This document shows, piece by piece, positions 23,281 to 32,771 of a stretch of DNA of 64,000 nucleotides. The translations under genes were made by a program, and so were the position numbers. Origin of the DNA: CAVXNB01 sp963763085 (GTDB lineage: Bacteria > Actinomycetota > Acidimicrobiia > Acidimicrobiales > Bog-793); contig CAVXNB010000008.1 in assembly GCA_963763085.1 (NCBI GenBank), positions 434,001 through 498,000 of the forward strand. Reading direction: 5' to 3'. Every line of letters begins with the position of its first letter. Positions within the stretch are counted from its first letter, which is position 1. The notes under the pieces are model-generated. The model did no database searches and was not told the DNA's origin. It saw nothing but the letters and a program-made list of their open reading frames with translations.

Positions 23281-24672
23281 GTGAAATTGCCCCTACCTCG
23301 CTCGCGCCGGGTTCTCGCCGGCACGATAGCCGTGGCTGCGGCCTCAGTCGTAATCTTGACTCAGTTCGCTTTCGCGTCACCCAGCACGACCGCCATTAGC
23401 GCGAACGGTGGGACCGGTTCTGCTAAAGGGCTCGGCCAGCTGAGCGGTTTGCTCCCACGTACCAAGTTCACGCTGGGAAGCCTCATCGACATCAACCTCA
23501 GCAACGAGACGGCGCGATTCCCGCTTTATCAGGGCGTCGCTTACAAAGGGACGCCACATCAGGAAACGGTGTGGTACATCCTCGAGGACGCCTCTGACTC
23601 CGGACTGGCCGCCGACCTCGGCGTGAACTTCGCGCCGAAGCTCGCCAACATCGCGATTGGCTGCCCCGCTTGCATTCAGACAGTGACCGAGGACAACCCG
23701 ACGCCTCTCCAGAACCCGTTCGGGACGGCCATCATCAACTTCCGGGGAGCGCCCGACTTCAGCCCGACACGCACGGCGGTGCCTGGACCAACCGGGTTCC
23801 CGCTCAAGAGCTTCTCGCCGGGCTCCGTCGCCGGCCCGGGATACAGCCCGTTCATTCGAATCGCCGGGTCGACGGTCGTCTACAACGCGCCGATCGTTGC
23901 CACCGGGAACGGGCCGTTCGACGTTGTCAATCACACCAACACCGAGGACCGGGTCCTTGGCATCCACATCGCTCCGCCCGCCGGATCTCCTGGCGCCGCC
24001 CCTCAGGGTCAGTTCCAGAGTTCGTGGGTCGACATGTTGTTCGTCAAGGGCTTCGACGCCGGGCAGCCAATCGTGTACCTGAGCACCGACGCCGGTCAGC
24101 CCCTCACCGCTGTACTGGAGCGTTCCACCTACGTCCCTGCTCTCAACAACGCGTCGTTCAACGGTGGCGACGACTTCCTCGGGTCCGCTCGGGAGCGCCT
24201 GTTCGGGTTCATCAATGGACAGACCGGCGCCAACAACCCCAACGCCCAGGGATTCCAGCATCTGGCCGATGACGGCTTCGTCGGCGACAACGCCTCATCA
24301 GGTGATACCCGACTGATCCAGGCCCTGCGCCACGGAGGCGATCTCCTGAACGTCTTCGGTGACTTCCCGACATTGGCCGATCCCCGCCACGCTGATGCCT
24401 ACAGCCCGCTCTGGGACGCCCAGCTCGGCCTCTGGACGTCAAAGGCTGTCAAAGAGGGCCTCAACAAGCGTCAGATCGACGAGAACACGGTGTTGAATCT
24501 CGTCGCTACCCACCCCGACCTGCTGACGGGCGTCAATCCGGCCACCGGTGCTCCCGAGCCGTACGGCTCCGTAGGTGTCGACATCAACTGCGCTGTGCTC
24601 GGTTTCACGGCTCAGCCGCCCACGGCCGCCTTGGAGGCTCCGGTACCCAACGGACAGTTCCCGCCTCTGTAG
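23281..24672 (+). CDS. Secreted protein of unknown function, divergent from ECF sigma gene
   Basis: The 463-residue protein begins with a signal peptide. Basic residues near RSRR are followed by VLAGTIAVAAASVVILTQFAFASP, with cleavage probable near residue 35-40. The mature part contains TVWYILEDASDSGLAADLGVNFAPKLANIA, a CPAC pair in IGCPACIQTV, FSPTRTAVPGPTGFP and a long Gly/Asn-rich C-terminal half. I do not recognise a characterised family. The WYILEDASD segment looks conserved-protein-like, not low complexity. GTG 23281 has AAAGGAAA upstream. Position next to the sigma/anti-sigma pair suggests it belongs to that regulon. Confidence 0.75.
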   Translation: MKLPLPRSRRVLAGTIAVAAASVVILTQFAFASPSTTAISANGGTGSAKGLGQLSGLLPRTKFTLGSLIDINLSNETARFPLYQGVAYKGTPHQETVWYILEDASDSGLAADLGVNFAPKLANIAIGCPACIQTVTEDNPTPLQNPFGTAIINFRGAPDFSPTRTAVPGPTGFPLKSFSPGSVAGPGYSPFIRIAGSTVVYNAPIVATGNGPFDVVNHTNTEDRVLGIHIAPPAGSPGAAPQGQFQSSWVDMLFVKGFDAGQPIVYLSTDAGQPLTAVLERSTYVPALNNASFNGGDDFLGSARERLFGFINGQTGANNPNAQGFQHLADDGFVGDNASSGDTRLIQALRHGGDLLNVFGDFPTLADPRHADAYSPLWDAQLGLWTSKAVKEGLNKRQIDENTVLNLVATHPDLLTGVNPATGAPEPYGSVGVDINCAVLGFTAQPPTAALEAPVPNGQFPPL

Positions 24673-24741
24673 CCGAAGTTCTCCGGCCGGCAGGGGCCTT
24701 CCGGACAGTTGACATTTAGCGGGTTCTAGACGACGTCTTGC

Positions 24742-24786
24742 GAGCGGGGCGACGAGTGGGTCTTATGGCCCCTCGTCGTCCCGCTC
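24742..24786 (+). terminator. Hairpin after the secreted-protein gene
   Basis: GAGCGGGGCGACGAG (24742-24756) pairs with CTCGTCGTCCCGCTC (24772-24786), 14 of 15 canonical plus one G-U. The loop is 15 bases. No U-tract follows, as is common for actinobacterial hairpin terminators. The rest of the gap 24673-25002 holds only the small palindrome listed next. Confidence 0.55.
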
Positions 24787-24923
24787 GTAGGTTCCAAATT
24801 GCCGTCACTGCCGCGACGGCGTCCATCTGTTCGCGTTGTGCGCGAGTTATTGCATGGCGGGCTGCTGCTCAGCCCTCGTTCCCCAGACTACTTCCATCTA
24901 CGAAGGCCGGCTCTGTCCAGATA

Positions 24924-24936
24924 GTGTCTAGGACAC
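24924..24936. promoter_or_regulatory. Palindrome GTGTCTAGGACAC upstream of the aldehyde dehydrogenase gene
   Basis: This is a perfect 5+5 inverted repeat with a 3-base centre, 66 bp upstream of the aldehyde dehydrogenase ATG. It is a plausible operator, but no regulator gene is adjacent and the promoter boxes are not clear. Confidence 0.3.
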
Positions 24937-25002
24937 GCTCACCCAGGCAGAAGGCGCAGCGTGAGCGGGCATGTCGGTTCACAAGAACGAGTGAGGCTCT
25001 TC

Positions 25003-26373
25003 ATGACTGATTACGCAGTGGTCAATCCAGCGACCGGTGAGACGGTGAAGACGTACCCGACCATCACCGACGCCGACCTTAAGGACGCGATCGCCCGGGC
25101 CGACGAGGCGCACCGCACGTGGTCGGCCTCGACCACCGTGGCGGATCGCGCGGCGCTCGTGCGTCGGGTCGGCGAGCTGCACACCGAGCGGACCCAGCAC
25201 CTCGCGGAGATCATCGTCCGGGAGATGGGCAAGCCCATCGCGCAGGCAGTCGGCGAGGTCGAGTTCTGCACAGCCATCTACGACTACTACGCCGACAACG
25301 CTGAGACGCTGATGGCGAACGAGCCGATCACACTGCTTGCGGGAAAGGGATCGGCGGTCATAAGCCGCAGCTCGATAGGCGTCCTGCTCGGGATAATGCC
25401 GTGGAACTACCCCTATTACCAGGTCGCCCGCTTCGCCGGCCCGAACCTGGTCATCGGCAACACGATCCTGCTCAAGCACGCGCCGCAGTGCCCGGAGTCG
25501 GCAGAGGCCCTCCAAGAGATCTTCCTCGACGCGGGCTTTCCCCCGGGGGCTTACGTCAACATCTACGCGACGAACGCCCAGATCGAGTGGGTGATCGGTG
25601 ACGCCCGGGTGCGCGGCGTCTCCTTGACCGGCTCTGAGCGGGCCGGCGCCGCCGTCGCGGAGATCGCGGGACGCAACCTCAAGAAAGTCGTGCTCGAGCT
25701 CGGTGGTTCGGATCCGTTCATCGTGCTTGGCACCGACGACCTGGACTCCGTGGTCGAGTCGGCTGTCGCAGCCCGACTCGAGAACACGGGCCAGGCATGC
25801 AACGCCGCCAAGCGCTTTATCGTCATCGACGATCTCTATGAGCCGTTCCTGGAGAAGTTCACTGCTGCGCTCACCGCCGTCAAGCCCGAGGACCCGAGCT
25901 CGGAGGCCGCGACCATCGGGCCGCTGTCGTCGTCGCTTGCGACAGAACGGCTCGCTGACCAGGTGAACCGTGCCGTCGAGGCCGGCGCAAATATCGTCGC
26001 CGGCGGCAAACGGCAGGGCAACTTCTACCCTACGACCGTGCTGACGGACATCGGACCCGACAACCCGGCGTACCGCGAGGAGCTGTTCGGTCCGGTCGCG
26101 TCCGTCTATCGCGTCGGCTCCGAGGAGGAGGCCGTCAGGCTCGCCAACGACACGCCGTTCGGTCTCGGTTCCTACGTCATGACGAACGACTCCGAGCAGG
26201 CGCTACGCGTCGCGAGCCAGCTCGACGCCGGCATGGTGTTCGTCAACGTCGTCGGCGCCGACGGCGCCGAGTTGCCGTTCGGCGGCGTCAAGCGCTCCGG
26301 CTTCGGCCGTGAGCTCGGCCGCTTCGGGGCCGATGAGTTCGTCAACAAGAAGCTGATCCGCGTCGGCGGCTAG
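25003..26373 (+). CDS. NAD(P)-dependent aldehyde dehydrogenase, succinate-semialdehyde dehydrogenase-like
   Basis: The 456-residue protein has the full aldehyde dehydrogenase fold. IMPWNYPYYQ is the substrate/cofactor loop, FTGS is represented by SLTGSERAGAAVA, the general-base Glu is E232 in LELGGSDPF, and the nucleophile is C266 in NTGQACNAAKR. EELFGPVASVYRV and PFGGVKRSGFGREL complete the signatures. The combination resembles succinate-semialdehyde dehydrogenases. It would oxidise an aldehyde in the cytoplasm to the acid. ATG 25003 follows a GTGAGG site. It has no obvious operon partner. Confidence 0.93.
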   Translation: MTDYAVVNPATGETVKTYPTITDADLKDAIARADEAHRTWSASTTVADRAALVRRVGELHTERTQHLAEIIVREMGKPIAQAVGEVEFCTAIYDYYADNAETLMANEPITLLAGKGSAVISRSSIGVLLGIMPWNYPYYQVARFAGPNLVIGNTILLKHAPQCPESAEALQEIFLDAGFPPGAYVNIYATNAQIEWVIGDARVRGVSLTGSERAGAAVAEIAGRNLKKVVLELGGSDPFIVLGTDDLDSVVESAVAARLENTGQACNAAKRFIVIDDLYEPFLEKFTAALTAVKPEDPSSEAATIGPLSSSLATERLADQVNRAVEAGANIVAGGKRQGNFYPTTVLTDIGPDNPAYREELFGPVASVYRVGSEEEAVRLANDTPFGLGSYVMTNDSEQALRVASQLDAGMVFVNVVGADGAELPFGGVKRSGFGRELGRFGADEFVNKKLIRVGG

Positions 26374-26472
26374 TTCACCGGTCGAGACAGGACCCCCACA
26401 GCCGGCAATCAGAGCAGCGGCGATCCGCTAGGAGGCTATGCGGTTCATTCGGTCTCCGGGTACGCTGGCCTC

Positions 26473-29400
26473 GTGGCGTGTCGACGCTGCGGTGGGTCAC
26501 CTCCTGCGAGTGCCCGTTTCTGCCCGAGCTGCGGCGCGGAGCTAGCGGGCGCGCATCCTCGTGAAGAGAGGAAGCTTGTTTCGATCCTTTTCGTGGACCA
26601 GGTCGCGTCGACGCTGCGCGCCGATGGGGCCGACCCTGAGGATGTTCGCGATCGGAACCGCCTCTACTACGAGGAGACGCGAGCGAGAATCGAGCAATAC
26701 GGCGGGACGCTCGAGAAGTACGCCGGCGACGCCGTCATGGCGGTATTCGGCGTTCCGTTGGTGCGTGGCAACGACGCAGAGAGCGCCGTCCGCGCCGCCC
26801 TCAGCATTCTGGAAGGTATCCGCGAACTGAACGCCGCCCATCCGGGACTCGATCTCGAGGTGCGGGTCGGAGTCTGCACGGGCGAAGCGGTCGTCGAGAT
26901 CGATGCCCCCGCCGAAAGCGCCATCGCCACTGGCGATGTCGTCAATACAGCAGCTCGCCTGCAGTCGTTGGCCGCTCCGGCTCGGGTGATCGTAGGAGCC
27001 GAGACCTACCGGCTCACGAAGGATGCATTCCGCTATGAAACCCTTTCGCCACTCACCGTGAAAGGCAAGCGCGAACCGGTACCGGCTTGGCTGGTCGTCG
27101 AGCCCTTGATAGGGACGGACAGCCAACACACTTGGCGGACGCCGATCGTCGGCCGCACACACGAGTTGGTTCTCGTCCGCACCGTGTGGAAGCGCGCTCT
27201 CAGCACCCGGCAGCCACATCTTGTCTCGGTGATCGGTCACGCGGGGATCGGGAAGTCACGTCTGGCCGCCGCGATCGTCGCTGAGATCGAAGCGGACGGC
27301 GCTCGCATCCTCTGGGGACGTAGCCTCCCCTACAGTCGTCAGACTCCGTACAACGCTGTCGCTCAAATGATCCGGCAGGCAGCTGGAGTGTTCGAGAGCG
27401 ACGCCGCCGAAGTCGCCCGTCGCAAGCTGGAGTCGCTGCTGACGGACCTGGTCTCGTCCGACGACGTTGACTCCATGACGCGGTATCTCTCGCTCGTCAT
27501 GGGCCTCGGACTCGACGAAGGGGCGCGCGAGGCGCTCGACTTGCAGTACGCGATCCGCAGCGTCTTCGAGCACTTGTCCGAGCGCGCGCCGCTGATGGTC
27601 GTGTTCGACGATGTCCAATGGGCCGACGACGCCTCCCTCGATCTAATCGCTTACCTCGGCAAGCATCTGAGCGACCGGCGGATCGTGACAATGGTGCTGG
27701 CCCGCCCGGAGCTCTTGGAGGCACGACCCAACTGGGGCGCCGGCTTGGCGGCCTTCACATCCCTCATGCTGAACCCTTTGAGCCCCGAAGACGCGCATGA
27801 CGCCGCCCGGGCCTTGCTCAACGAGCTCGAGTCCGAGACGGTGGCGCGGATTGTCGCAGCCGCGGACGGGAACCCCCTGTTCATCGAGGAGCTCGTTGCC
27901 TGCATAGAGGACGACTCGGATACGAAGGATCTGCCTGCCACGATCCGTTCCGCCATCGCGGCACGCATCGACGGGTTGCCGGCGGACTCTCGGTCGGTCC
28001 TTCTCAGTGCCTCGGTCGTGGGAAAGACGTTCTGGCGCGGCGTGCTCGCACGGGTCGAAGACGTCGCCGGCCTCGACGCCGCCTTGGACGTGCTCGAAAC
28101 CCGCGGCCTGATACAACGACGGTCGCCCAGCCGCGTCGAGGGCGACGCCGAGTTCTCCTTCAAGCACGACTTGATCCTCGAGGCCGCCTACGCCACTCTT
28201 CCCCGAGCCTCGCGACGTGAGCTCCACGGAGCAACGGCCCGCGCCCTGGAGGCGATCGCAAAGAACCCGGTCGAGGTCGCCTGGATCCTCGCTCACCACT
28301 GGCGTGAGAGCGGGGACGTGGACCGCGCCCGCAGCTACCTGCTCATCGCTGCCGAAAGGGCGCTCGCCGCTCTCGCACTCGAGGAGACCTACGACCTTTA
28401 TACGCAGGCTCTCGCCCTAGCCGGTGACAACGCTGAGCGAACCCATGTGAGCCTCCTGCGTGGGCTTGCGCTTGCGAAGCTCGAGGACTTCGGACGAGCG
28501 GCCCGCGAGCTCGCCGAGGTCATCCCCCACCTGGAAGGCCAAGCCAAGGTCGAAGGGATGATCGGCCGGGTCCGCTCAACGCTCTGGACAGAGCAAACAG
28601 ACCAAACCATGAGCGGAGCTGAGCTTGCCCTTCAGCTGGCGCGGGCGGGAGGCTTCAGCGAATTGGAAGCCGTCGCCCTAGGCCTGCTCGGAAGCGCCCA
28701 CGGCATGCGCGGCGATGCAGGTGATCTCGACACTGCCTTGCGGCTCACCGATCAAGCGCTTCAGAGCTGGAAGCCGGATACCCGGCAGGCGGAGCTTGCC
28801 GAGCTGTACCACCTCTGCGCCGACCACCTGTACTGGGCAGGTGACTACGAACGAGCCACGCAGGCAACCACGCTCGCCGCGACCACAGCCGGCGTCGAAT
28901 TGCACAGCCAGGAGTTCCGACTCCGAGGTGCCGGCATGCAAGCCATCATCCTCGCAGGACTCGGGCGATATGAGGAGGCGATCTCGGCAGCGCAAGATGC
29001 CATCGAACTGGCCCTCACGATGGGCCGCCGAGTCAATGTCGTGACGAACTACTCCACATTGCCGCTGCGTGAGATCTTCGCAGTCGATGAAGCCTTGACT
29101 CGAAGCGAGGAAGTGACAGAGCGACTCGGACCCTCGGATTTCAACATGCCGTGGATGAACGCACGAGCCGACGTGTTCGCGGCTCGTGTACTGAGAGGCG
29201 ATCTGTCCGAACGCGCGGCACGAGTGGGGCGCCCTGTGGGACGACGCCATCGCGAGCAAGGCGTGGGAGCGATGGCTTGTCAGTGGGCGCCTCGCTGCCA
29301 TCCGTGCGGATCTCGACCTTTCCATGGGCCGTGCAGAAGACGCTCTGACGTGGGGTGGTCGAGCGATCGAGATGGCCGTCGCGTCCCGCAGGAAGAAGTA

Positions 29401-29702
29401 CGAGGCCATCGCCAGGACGACCGTCGGTCGCGCCTTGACGACCCAGCATCTGTACGAGGAGGCGCTCGTCGAGCTCCGGCGGGCGGTCGCGACCTCTGAC
29501 GACCTTGGCTCGCCCCTGGTTCGCTGGCAGTCCAGGGCAGCTCTGGCGCAAGCATTGGCTGGGGCCGGCGCCGACGCGGACACAGTTCTTCGCGGAGGCC
29601 GCCGAGATAATCCAGGCTGTCACGGCGAGGCTCTCCCCCGAGCACGCAGCCGGTTACCTCGCTGCTCAACCGGTCGTCGAGGTGCTCGATTCCGTGAGCT
29701 GA
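26473..29702 (+). CDS. Adenylate/guanylate cyclase with AAA-type ATPase and TPR region, two apparent frameshifts
   Basis: The protein starts with a zinc ribbon (CRRCGG...CPSCGA). A class III cyclase domain follows (about 34-200), with metal ligands D42 (LFVDQVAST) and D86 (YAGDAVMAVFG) and NTAARLQ around N158. An ATPase has Walker A GHAGIGKS (255-262) and Walker B VVFDDVQWAD. The long helical TPR-like C-terminal half may scaffold partners. The first frame degenerates after RGDLSE near 29205. The natural continuation (WLVSGRLAAIRADLDLSMGR, TTQHLYEEALVELRRA) is in a second frame. The end (FFAEAAEIIQAVTARLSPEH) is in a third frame to a stop at 29702. The uninterrupted first frame stops at 29499. 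Both catalytic domains are intact. Confidence 0.8.
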
Positions 29703-29788
29703 CCGCCGACCGGGCGTGACCCGCCACCACGGTCGCCGATGCTCGCTGTCGTTGGTCGGACCGACTTCGAGCTCCTGGAGCTCGGTGC

Positions 29789-30637
29789 TCAGGGGCTGGC
29801 CGCTGTGGCCGTTCCGATCGTCGGTCCCGTGGTGGCGATGAGAACCTTCGATCGCGTTTCGGTCTGGTTGAGGAGGTGATAACCGACGCCCTTCGGTATG
29901 AAGAACGCATCGAGATCGGTCAGCTCGCCCCAGACATCGTGAGATGGAACGTACACGTGGGTCTTCCCCCGTTCGACCAACAGCAGCGTGTCGGAGCCGT
30001 GGCACAGTAGGTCGCTCCGATGAGCGCCTGGGAGCTCGACGACGGACACGGTCAGCATTGGCGTGCTGGCCAGAATCGACGCCAACAGCTGTCGCTCCGA
30101 GCCCAGAATTGCCCGGAGGGAGTGCGCTTCGTCCACGAGGTCGACCCTGTTAGCACCTTGATCTCGATGCTCGGGGAACCGACCGACGAGGCCGGGGTCC
30201 ATTTCCAGCTCTCGCTCGGGGCGGGTGCCAGTCGTCGGCTCGGCGACGCGATCGGGGGAGAAGCTCAGCCACTCGATGACACGGAGCTCGCGGTCACCGA
30301 AGTTGTACCCGTAGTGCCAGCTCATTCGCCCGAAGGAGACCGCCTGCCCCTCTTTCGCAACCCGGATCTCGCCCGTGGTCGGGTTATGAATCGTGTATTC
30401 GCCGCTCATCACGTACTGACACTCCTGTGCGTCATATCGCGGCATCCAATCGTCCGACACCTTGAAACTGCCCCCGGGCGGCATGGAGAAGACAATCACG
30501 ACGAACTGAGGCGTCCTCCAGTAGACCCAATCGCTCACAAAGCCGGAGCCCTCGTCCCCCCATCGGACACGCGGCACGGACGCGTGCATGATCGAGTGGG
30601 CGAGGGAAGAGGGCTGTGGCAGGTTTGTTTCGGTCAT
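29789..30637 (-). CDS. Bicupin-like protein
   Basis: The 282-residue protein has two cupin-like halves. The first has MPRYDAQECQYVMSGEYTIHNPTTGEIRVAKEGQAVSFGRMSWHYGYNFGDRELRVIEW, a typical small barrel with potential metal ligands. The second is about residues 205-275: VELPGAHRSDLLCHGSDTLLLVERGKTHVYV...LTDLDAFFIPKGVGYHLLNQTET. It resembles cupins that bind or isomerise small carbonyl or acid substrates. Its ATG overlaps the stop of the GMC oxidoreductase gene (ATGA). It is the last gene of the iclR operon and probably acts in the same catabolic route. Confidence 0.82.
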   Translation of the reverse strand: MTETNLPQPSSLAHSIMHASVPRVRWGDEGSGFVSDWVYWRTPQFVVIVFSMPPGGSFKVSDDWMPRYDAQECQYVMSGEYTIHNPTTGEIRVAKEGQAVSFGRMSWHYGYNFGDRELRVIEWLSFSPDRVAEPTTGTRPERELEMDPGLVGRFPEHRDQGANRVDLVDEAHSLRAILGSERQLLASILASTPMLTVSVVELPGAHRSDLLCHGSDTLLLVERGKTHVYVPSHDVWGELTDLDAFFIPKGVGYHLLNQTETRSKVLIATTGPTIGTATAASP

Positions 30638-32679
30638 AGCGCTTGCTCCCTTAGGTCCCCGTGGCGGATGAGGTGCTCGGTGCACCGCAGCCCGTTGGCG
30701 CAGATCGTCGCTGTCGGTGCCATGGGGCCCGAGGTCACGAACGCGCTCCCGTCGAGAACGAGCAGGTTCGGGACGTCGTGACTGCGCCCATAACGGTCGA
30801 CGACCGAGGTCGCGGGGTCGTCGCCCATTCGGGCAGTTCCGAGCAGGTGCCAGCCCCATGCGGACCAGTCGAGGTCGACGGTCTCCACTGCCCCGCCCGC
30901 GAGGTGCGCCTCCCTCGCTCGCTCGGACTGCCAGGCAAGGTTCGCCCGCCCGTCCGCGTCGACGCGGAAGTGGATCTTCGGGGCCGGGATACCGTCAGAA
31001 TCCGTGAGCTCAGACGCGAGACTCACTCGATTCTCCTCGTGCGGCAGGTCCTCGATCCCAATCCCCCAGTGAAAGGCGTGCCCGAAGGTGCGCTCGCGAA
31101 GCGCGTGGTGCCCTGCGCCCCAACGTTCGTCGAAGGCCCGGTCGTCGAAATAGCCGAGGAGCCTTGTCGGCCCCCCTTGGGCGAGGGTGTCCCACTGAGC
31201 ACCACGCGGGAACCCACGAGACTCATCGGAGTCGGCGAACTCGAGCGAGAGGAGCGGAGTCCCGGCCGGCCCTCTCCAACTGCGCAGCTCGTCCTCGTAG
31301 ACCCCGAGGACACTGACGTAGGGGTGCAGCATGAGGCGTCTTCCGACGAGGCCTGAGGAATTGGCGAGTCCGTCTGGGAATCTCTTCGACTGCGACAGCA
31401 ACAGCAGACGTGGCGTTCCCACGCCGTTGGCCGCAAGGATGACGACCGCGGCACGTTGACGCCGTTCGACGCCGTCGCGATCGATGTACACGACCCCGCT
31501 GGCGCGACCCTGGTCGTCGAGGACGATCTCGCGCGCTCGTGCCCGGGTAATGAGGCGAGCCCCATCGCGCAGGGCTCCTGGCCAGTGCGTCCGGTCCGTC
31601 GACGCCTTGGCACCCTCGGGACAGCCGGTCGAACAAGTGCCGCGGCGCATGCAGCCACTCAGGTTGCCGTAGCGCCGCGACGCGATTGCGTGATTCGCCG
31701 GCCACCAGTGCCATCCAAGGGAGTTCATTCCCATAGCTGCCTTGCGTCCGGGTTCGCCTATCGGAATCGGCGGGAGTGGCGGCGGGACCCCTGGCGGGTA
31801 CATAGGGTCGCCCCCGAGCCCCGAGATGCCCATCTCCAGATCGATCCGCTCGTAATAGGGAAGCAGCTCGTCATATGAGATCGGCCAGTCGTCGGCGAGC
31901 CCATCGAGCGAAAGCACGCGAAAGTCCTGTGGGCGCATGCGTGCCCACTGAGCGCCGAAGTGGATCGTGCTGCCGCCGACCGCGTTGTGCATGACCGGAG
32001 TGACGTCAGTCTCTGATACATCACAGGGAAAGTCCTCGGCGAGGCCCCGTACGTTCGGGTCGGCGCTCCAGCGGGTCTCCGCGAGGAGCTCCCACTCTCG
32101 TTTGTCGCCTGGGTAGTCAGACGCATTCAACCAGTCGCCCTGTTCGAGGCAGACGACTCGCCAACCGGCGGCGGCAAGGTGCCTAGCCGCCACGGCCCCC
32201 GACGCGCCGGCTCCGACAATGACGACATCGGCGATGTCCGCGTCCAGGGTGGCGGAGGTTACCTGCGATCGTTGATGCGGTCTGGATCCTGCGCGGTCGA
32301 TCGCCGTTGGCTCGGGCGGCTCGAGGGCTAAGCCCGACGGCCAGCGAATTTCCGCCGAGAAGCGGCGAAGGACCGGGTCAAGCAGGCCGTCGCGAAGGTC
32401 GTACTCCGCCTCGTCAGGGAAAATGGGGTTCTGGGACTGACCCGGGTAACCGATCAGCTTTCTCACCCTCGGGTTCATGTAATAGGCGCCGCTCACCACT
32501 TTCGCGAGCACTTGAAAATCGCCGGCGCAATCGTCGCGCAGCGTCCTGACATGCTCTGCCGGGGCGCAACCGGCGGCCCGCTCGAGCAACTCTCCCAGCG
32601 GCTGCGCGAGTTCAGGCCGAGCCTCGAGCACGCGGTCAAGCCATTTCCCCGCGACGCCCGCCTCACTCGCGGACGGCAT
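30634..32679 (-). CDS. GMC-family FAD oxidoreductase fused to a gluconate-2-dehydrogenase-subunit-3-like domain
   Basis: Residues 1 to about 110 match the gluconate 2-dehydrogenase subunit 3 family (DFQVLAKVVSGAYYMNPRVRKLIGYPGQ). The rest is a GMC oxidoreductase. The FAD loop is VIVGAGASGAVAARH (153-167), with MHNAVGGSTIHFGAQ, the Cys-containing TCSTGCPEGAKAS, WGWHLLGTARMG with the catalytic His, and the C-terminal SGPMAPTATICANG. In known systems the two parts are separate subunits that oxidise sugars or alcohols and hand electrons to cytochrome c. The in-frame codons before ATG 32679 read ALSSLADALIPASAS, a family N-terminus, but lack a start codon. A one-base shift would join them to ATG 32770, one base after the upstream stop. 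Confidence 0.88.
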   Translation of the reverse strand: MPSASEAGVAGKWLDRVLEARPELAQPLGELLERAAGCAPAEHVRTLRDDCAGDFQVLAKVVSGAYYMNPRVRKLIGYPGQSQNPIFPDEAEYDLRDGLLDPVLRRFSAEIRWPSGLALEPPEPTAIDRAGSRPHQRSQVTSATLDADIADVVIVGAGASGAVAARHLAAAGWRVVCLEQGDWLNASDYPGDKREWELLAETRWSADPNVRGLAEDFPCDVSETDVTPVMHNAVGGSTIHFGAQWARMRPQDFRVLSLDGLADDWPISYDELLPYYERIDLEMGISGLGGDPMYPPGVPPPLPPIPIGEPGRKAAMGMNSLGWHWWPANHAIASRRYGNLSGCMRRGTCSTGCPEGAKASTDRTHWPGALRDGARLITRARAREIVLDDQGRASGVVYIDRDGVERRQRAAVVILAANGVGTPRLLLLSQSKRFPDGLANSSGLVGRRLMLHPYVSVLGVYEDELRSWRGPAGTPLLSLEFADSDESRGFPRGAQWDTLAQGGPTRLLGYFDDRAFDERWGAGHHALRERTFGHAFHWGIGIEDLPHEENRVSLASELTDSDGIPAPKIHFRVDADGRANLAWQSERAREAHLAGGAVETVDLDWSAWGWHLLGTARMGDDPATSVVDRYGRSHDVPNLLVLDGSAFVTSGPMAPTATICANGLRCTEHLIRHGDLREQAL

Positions 32680-32771
32680 CGACGCGGAGGCTGGGATGAG
32701 CGCGTCGGCGAGCGACGACAGAGCTCGCCGAGCTTTCGGGTGAGGTCGGCCCGGCCGGCGAGCCCATCATT

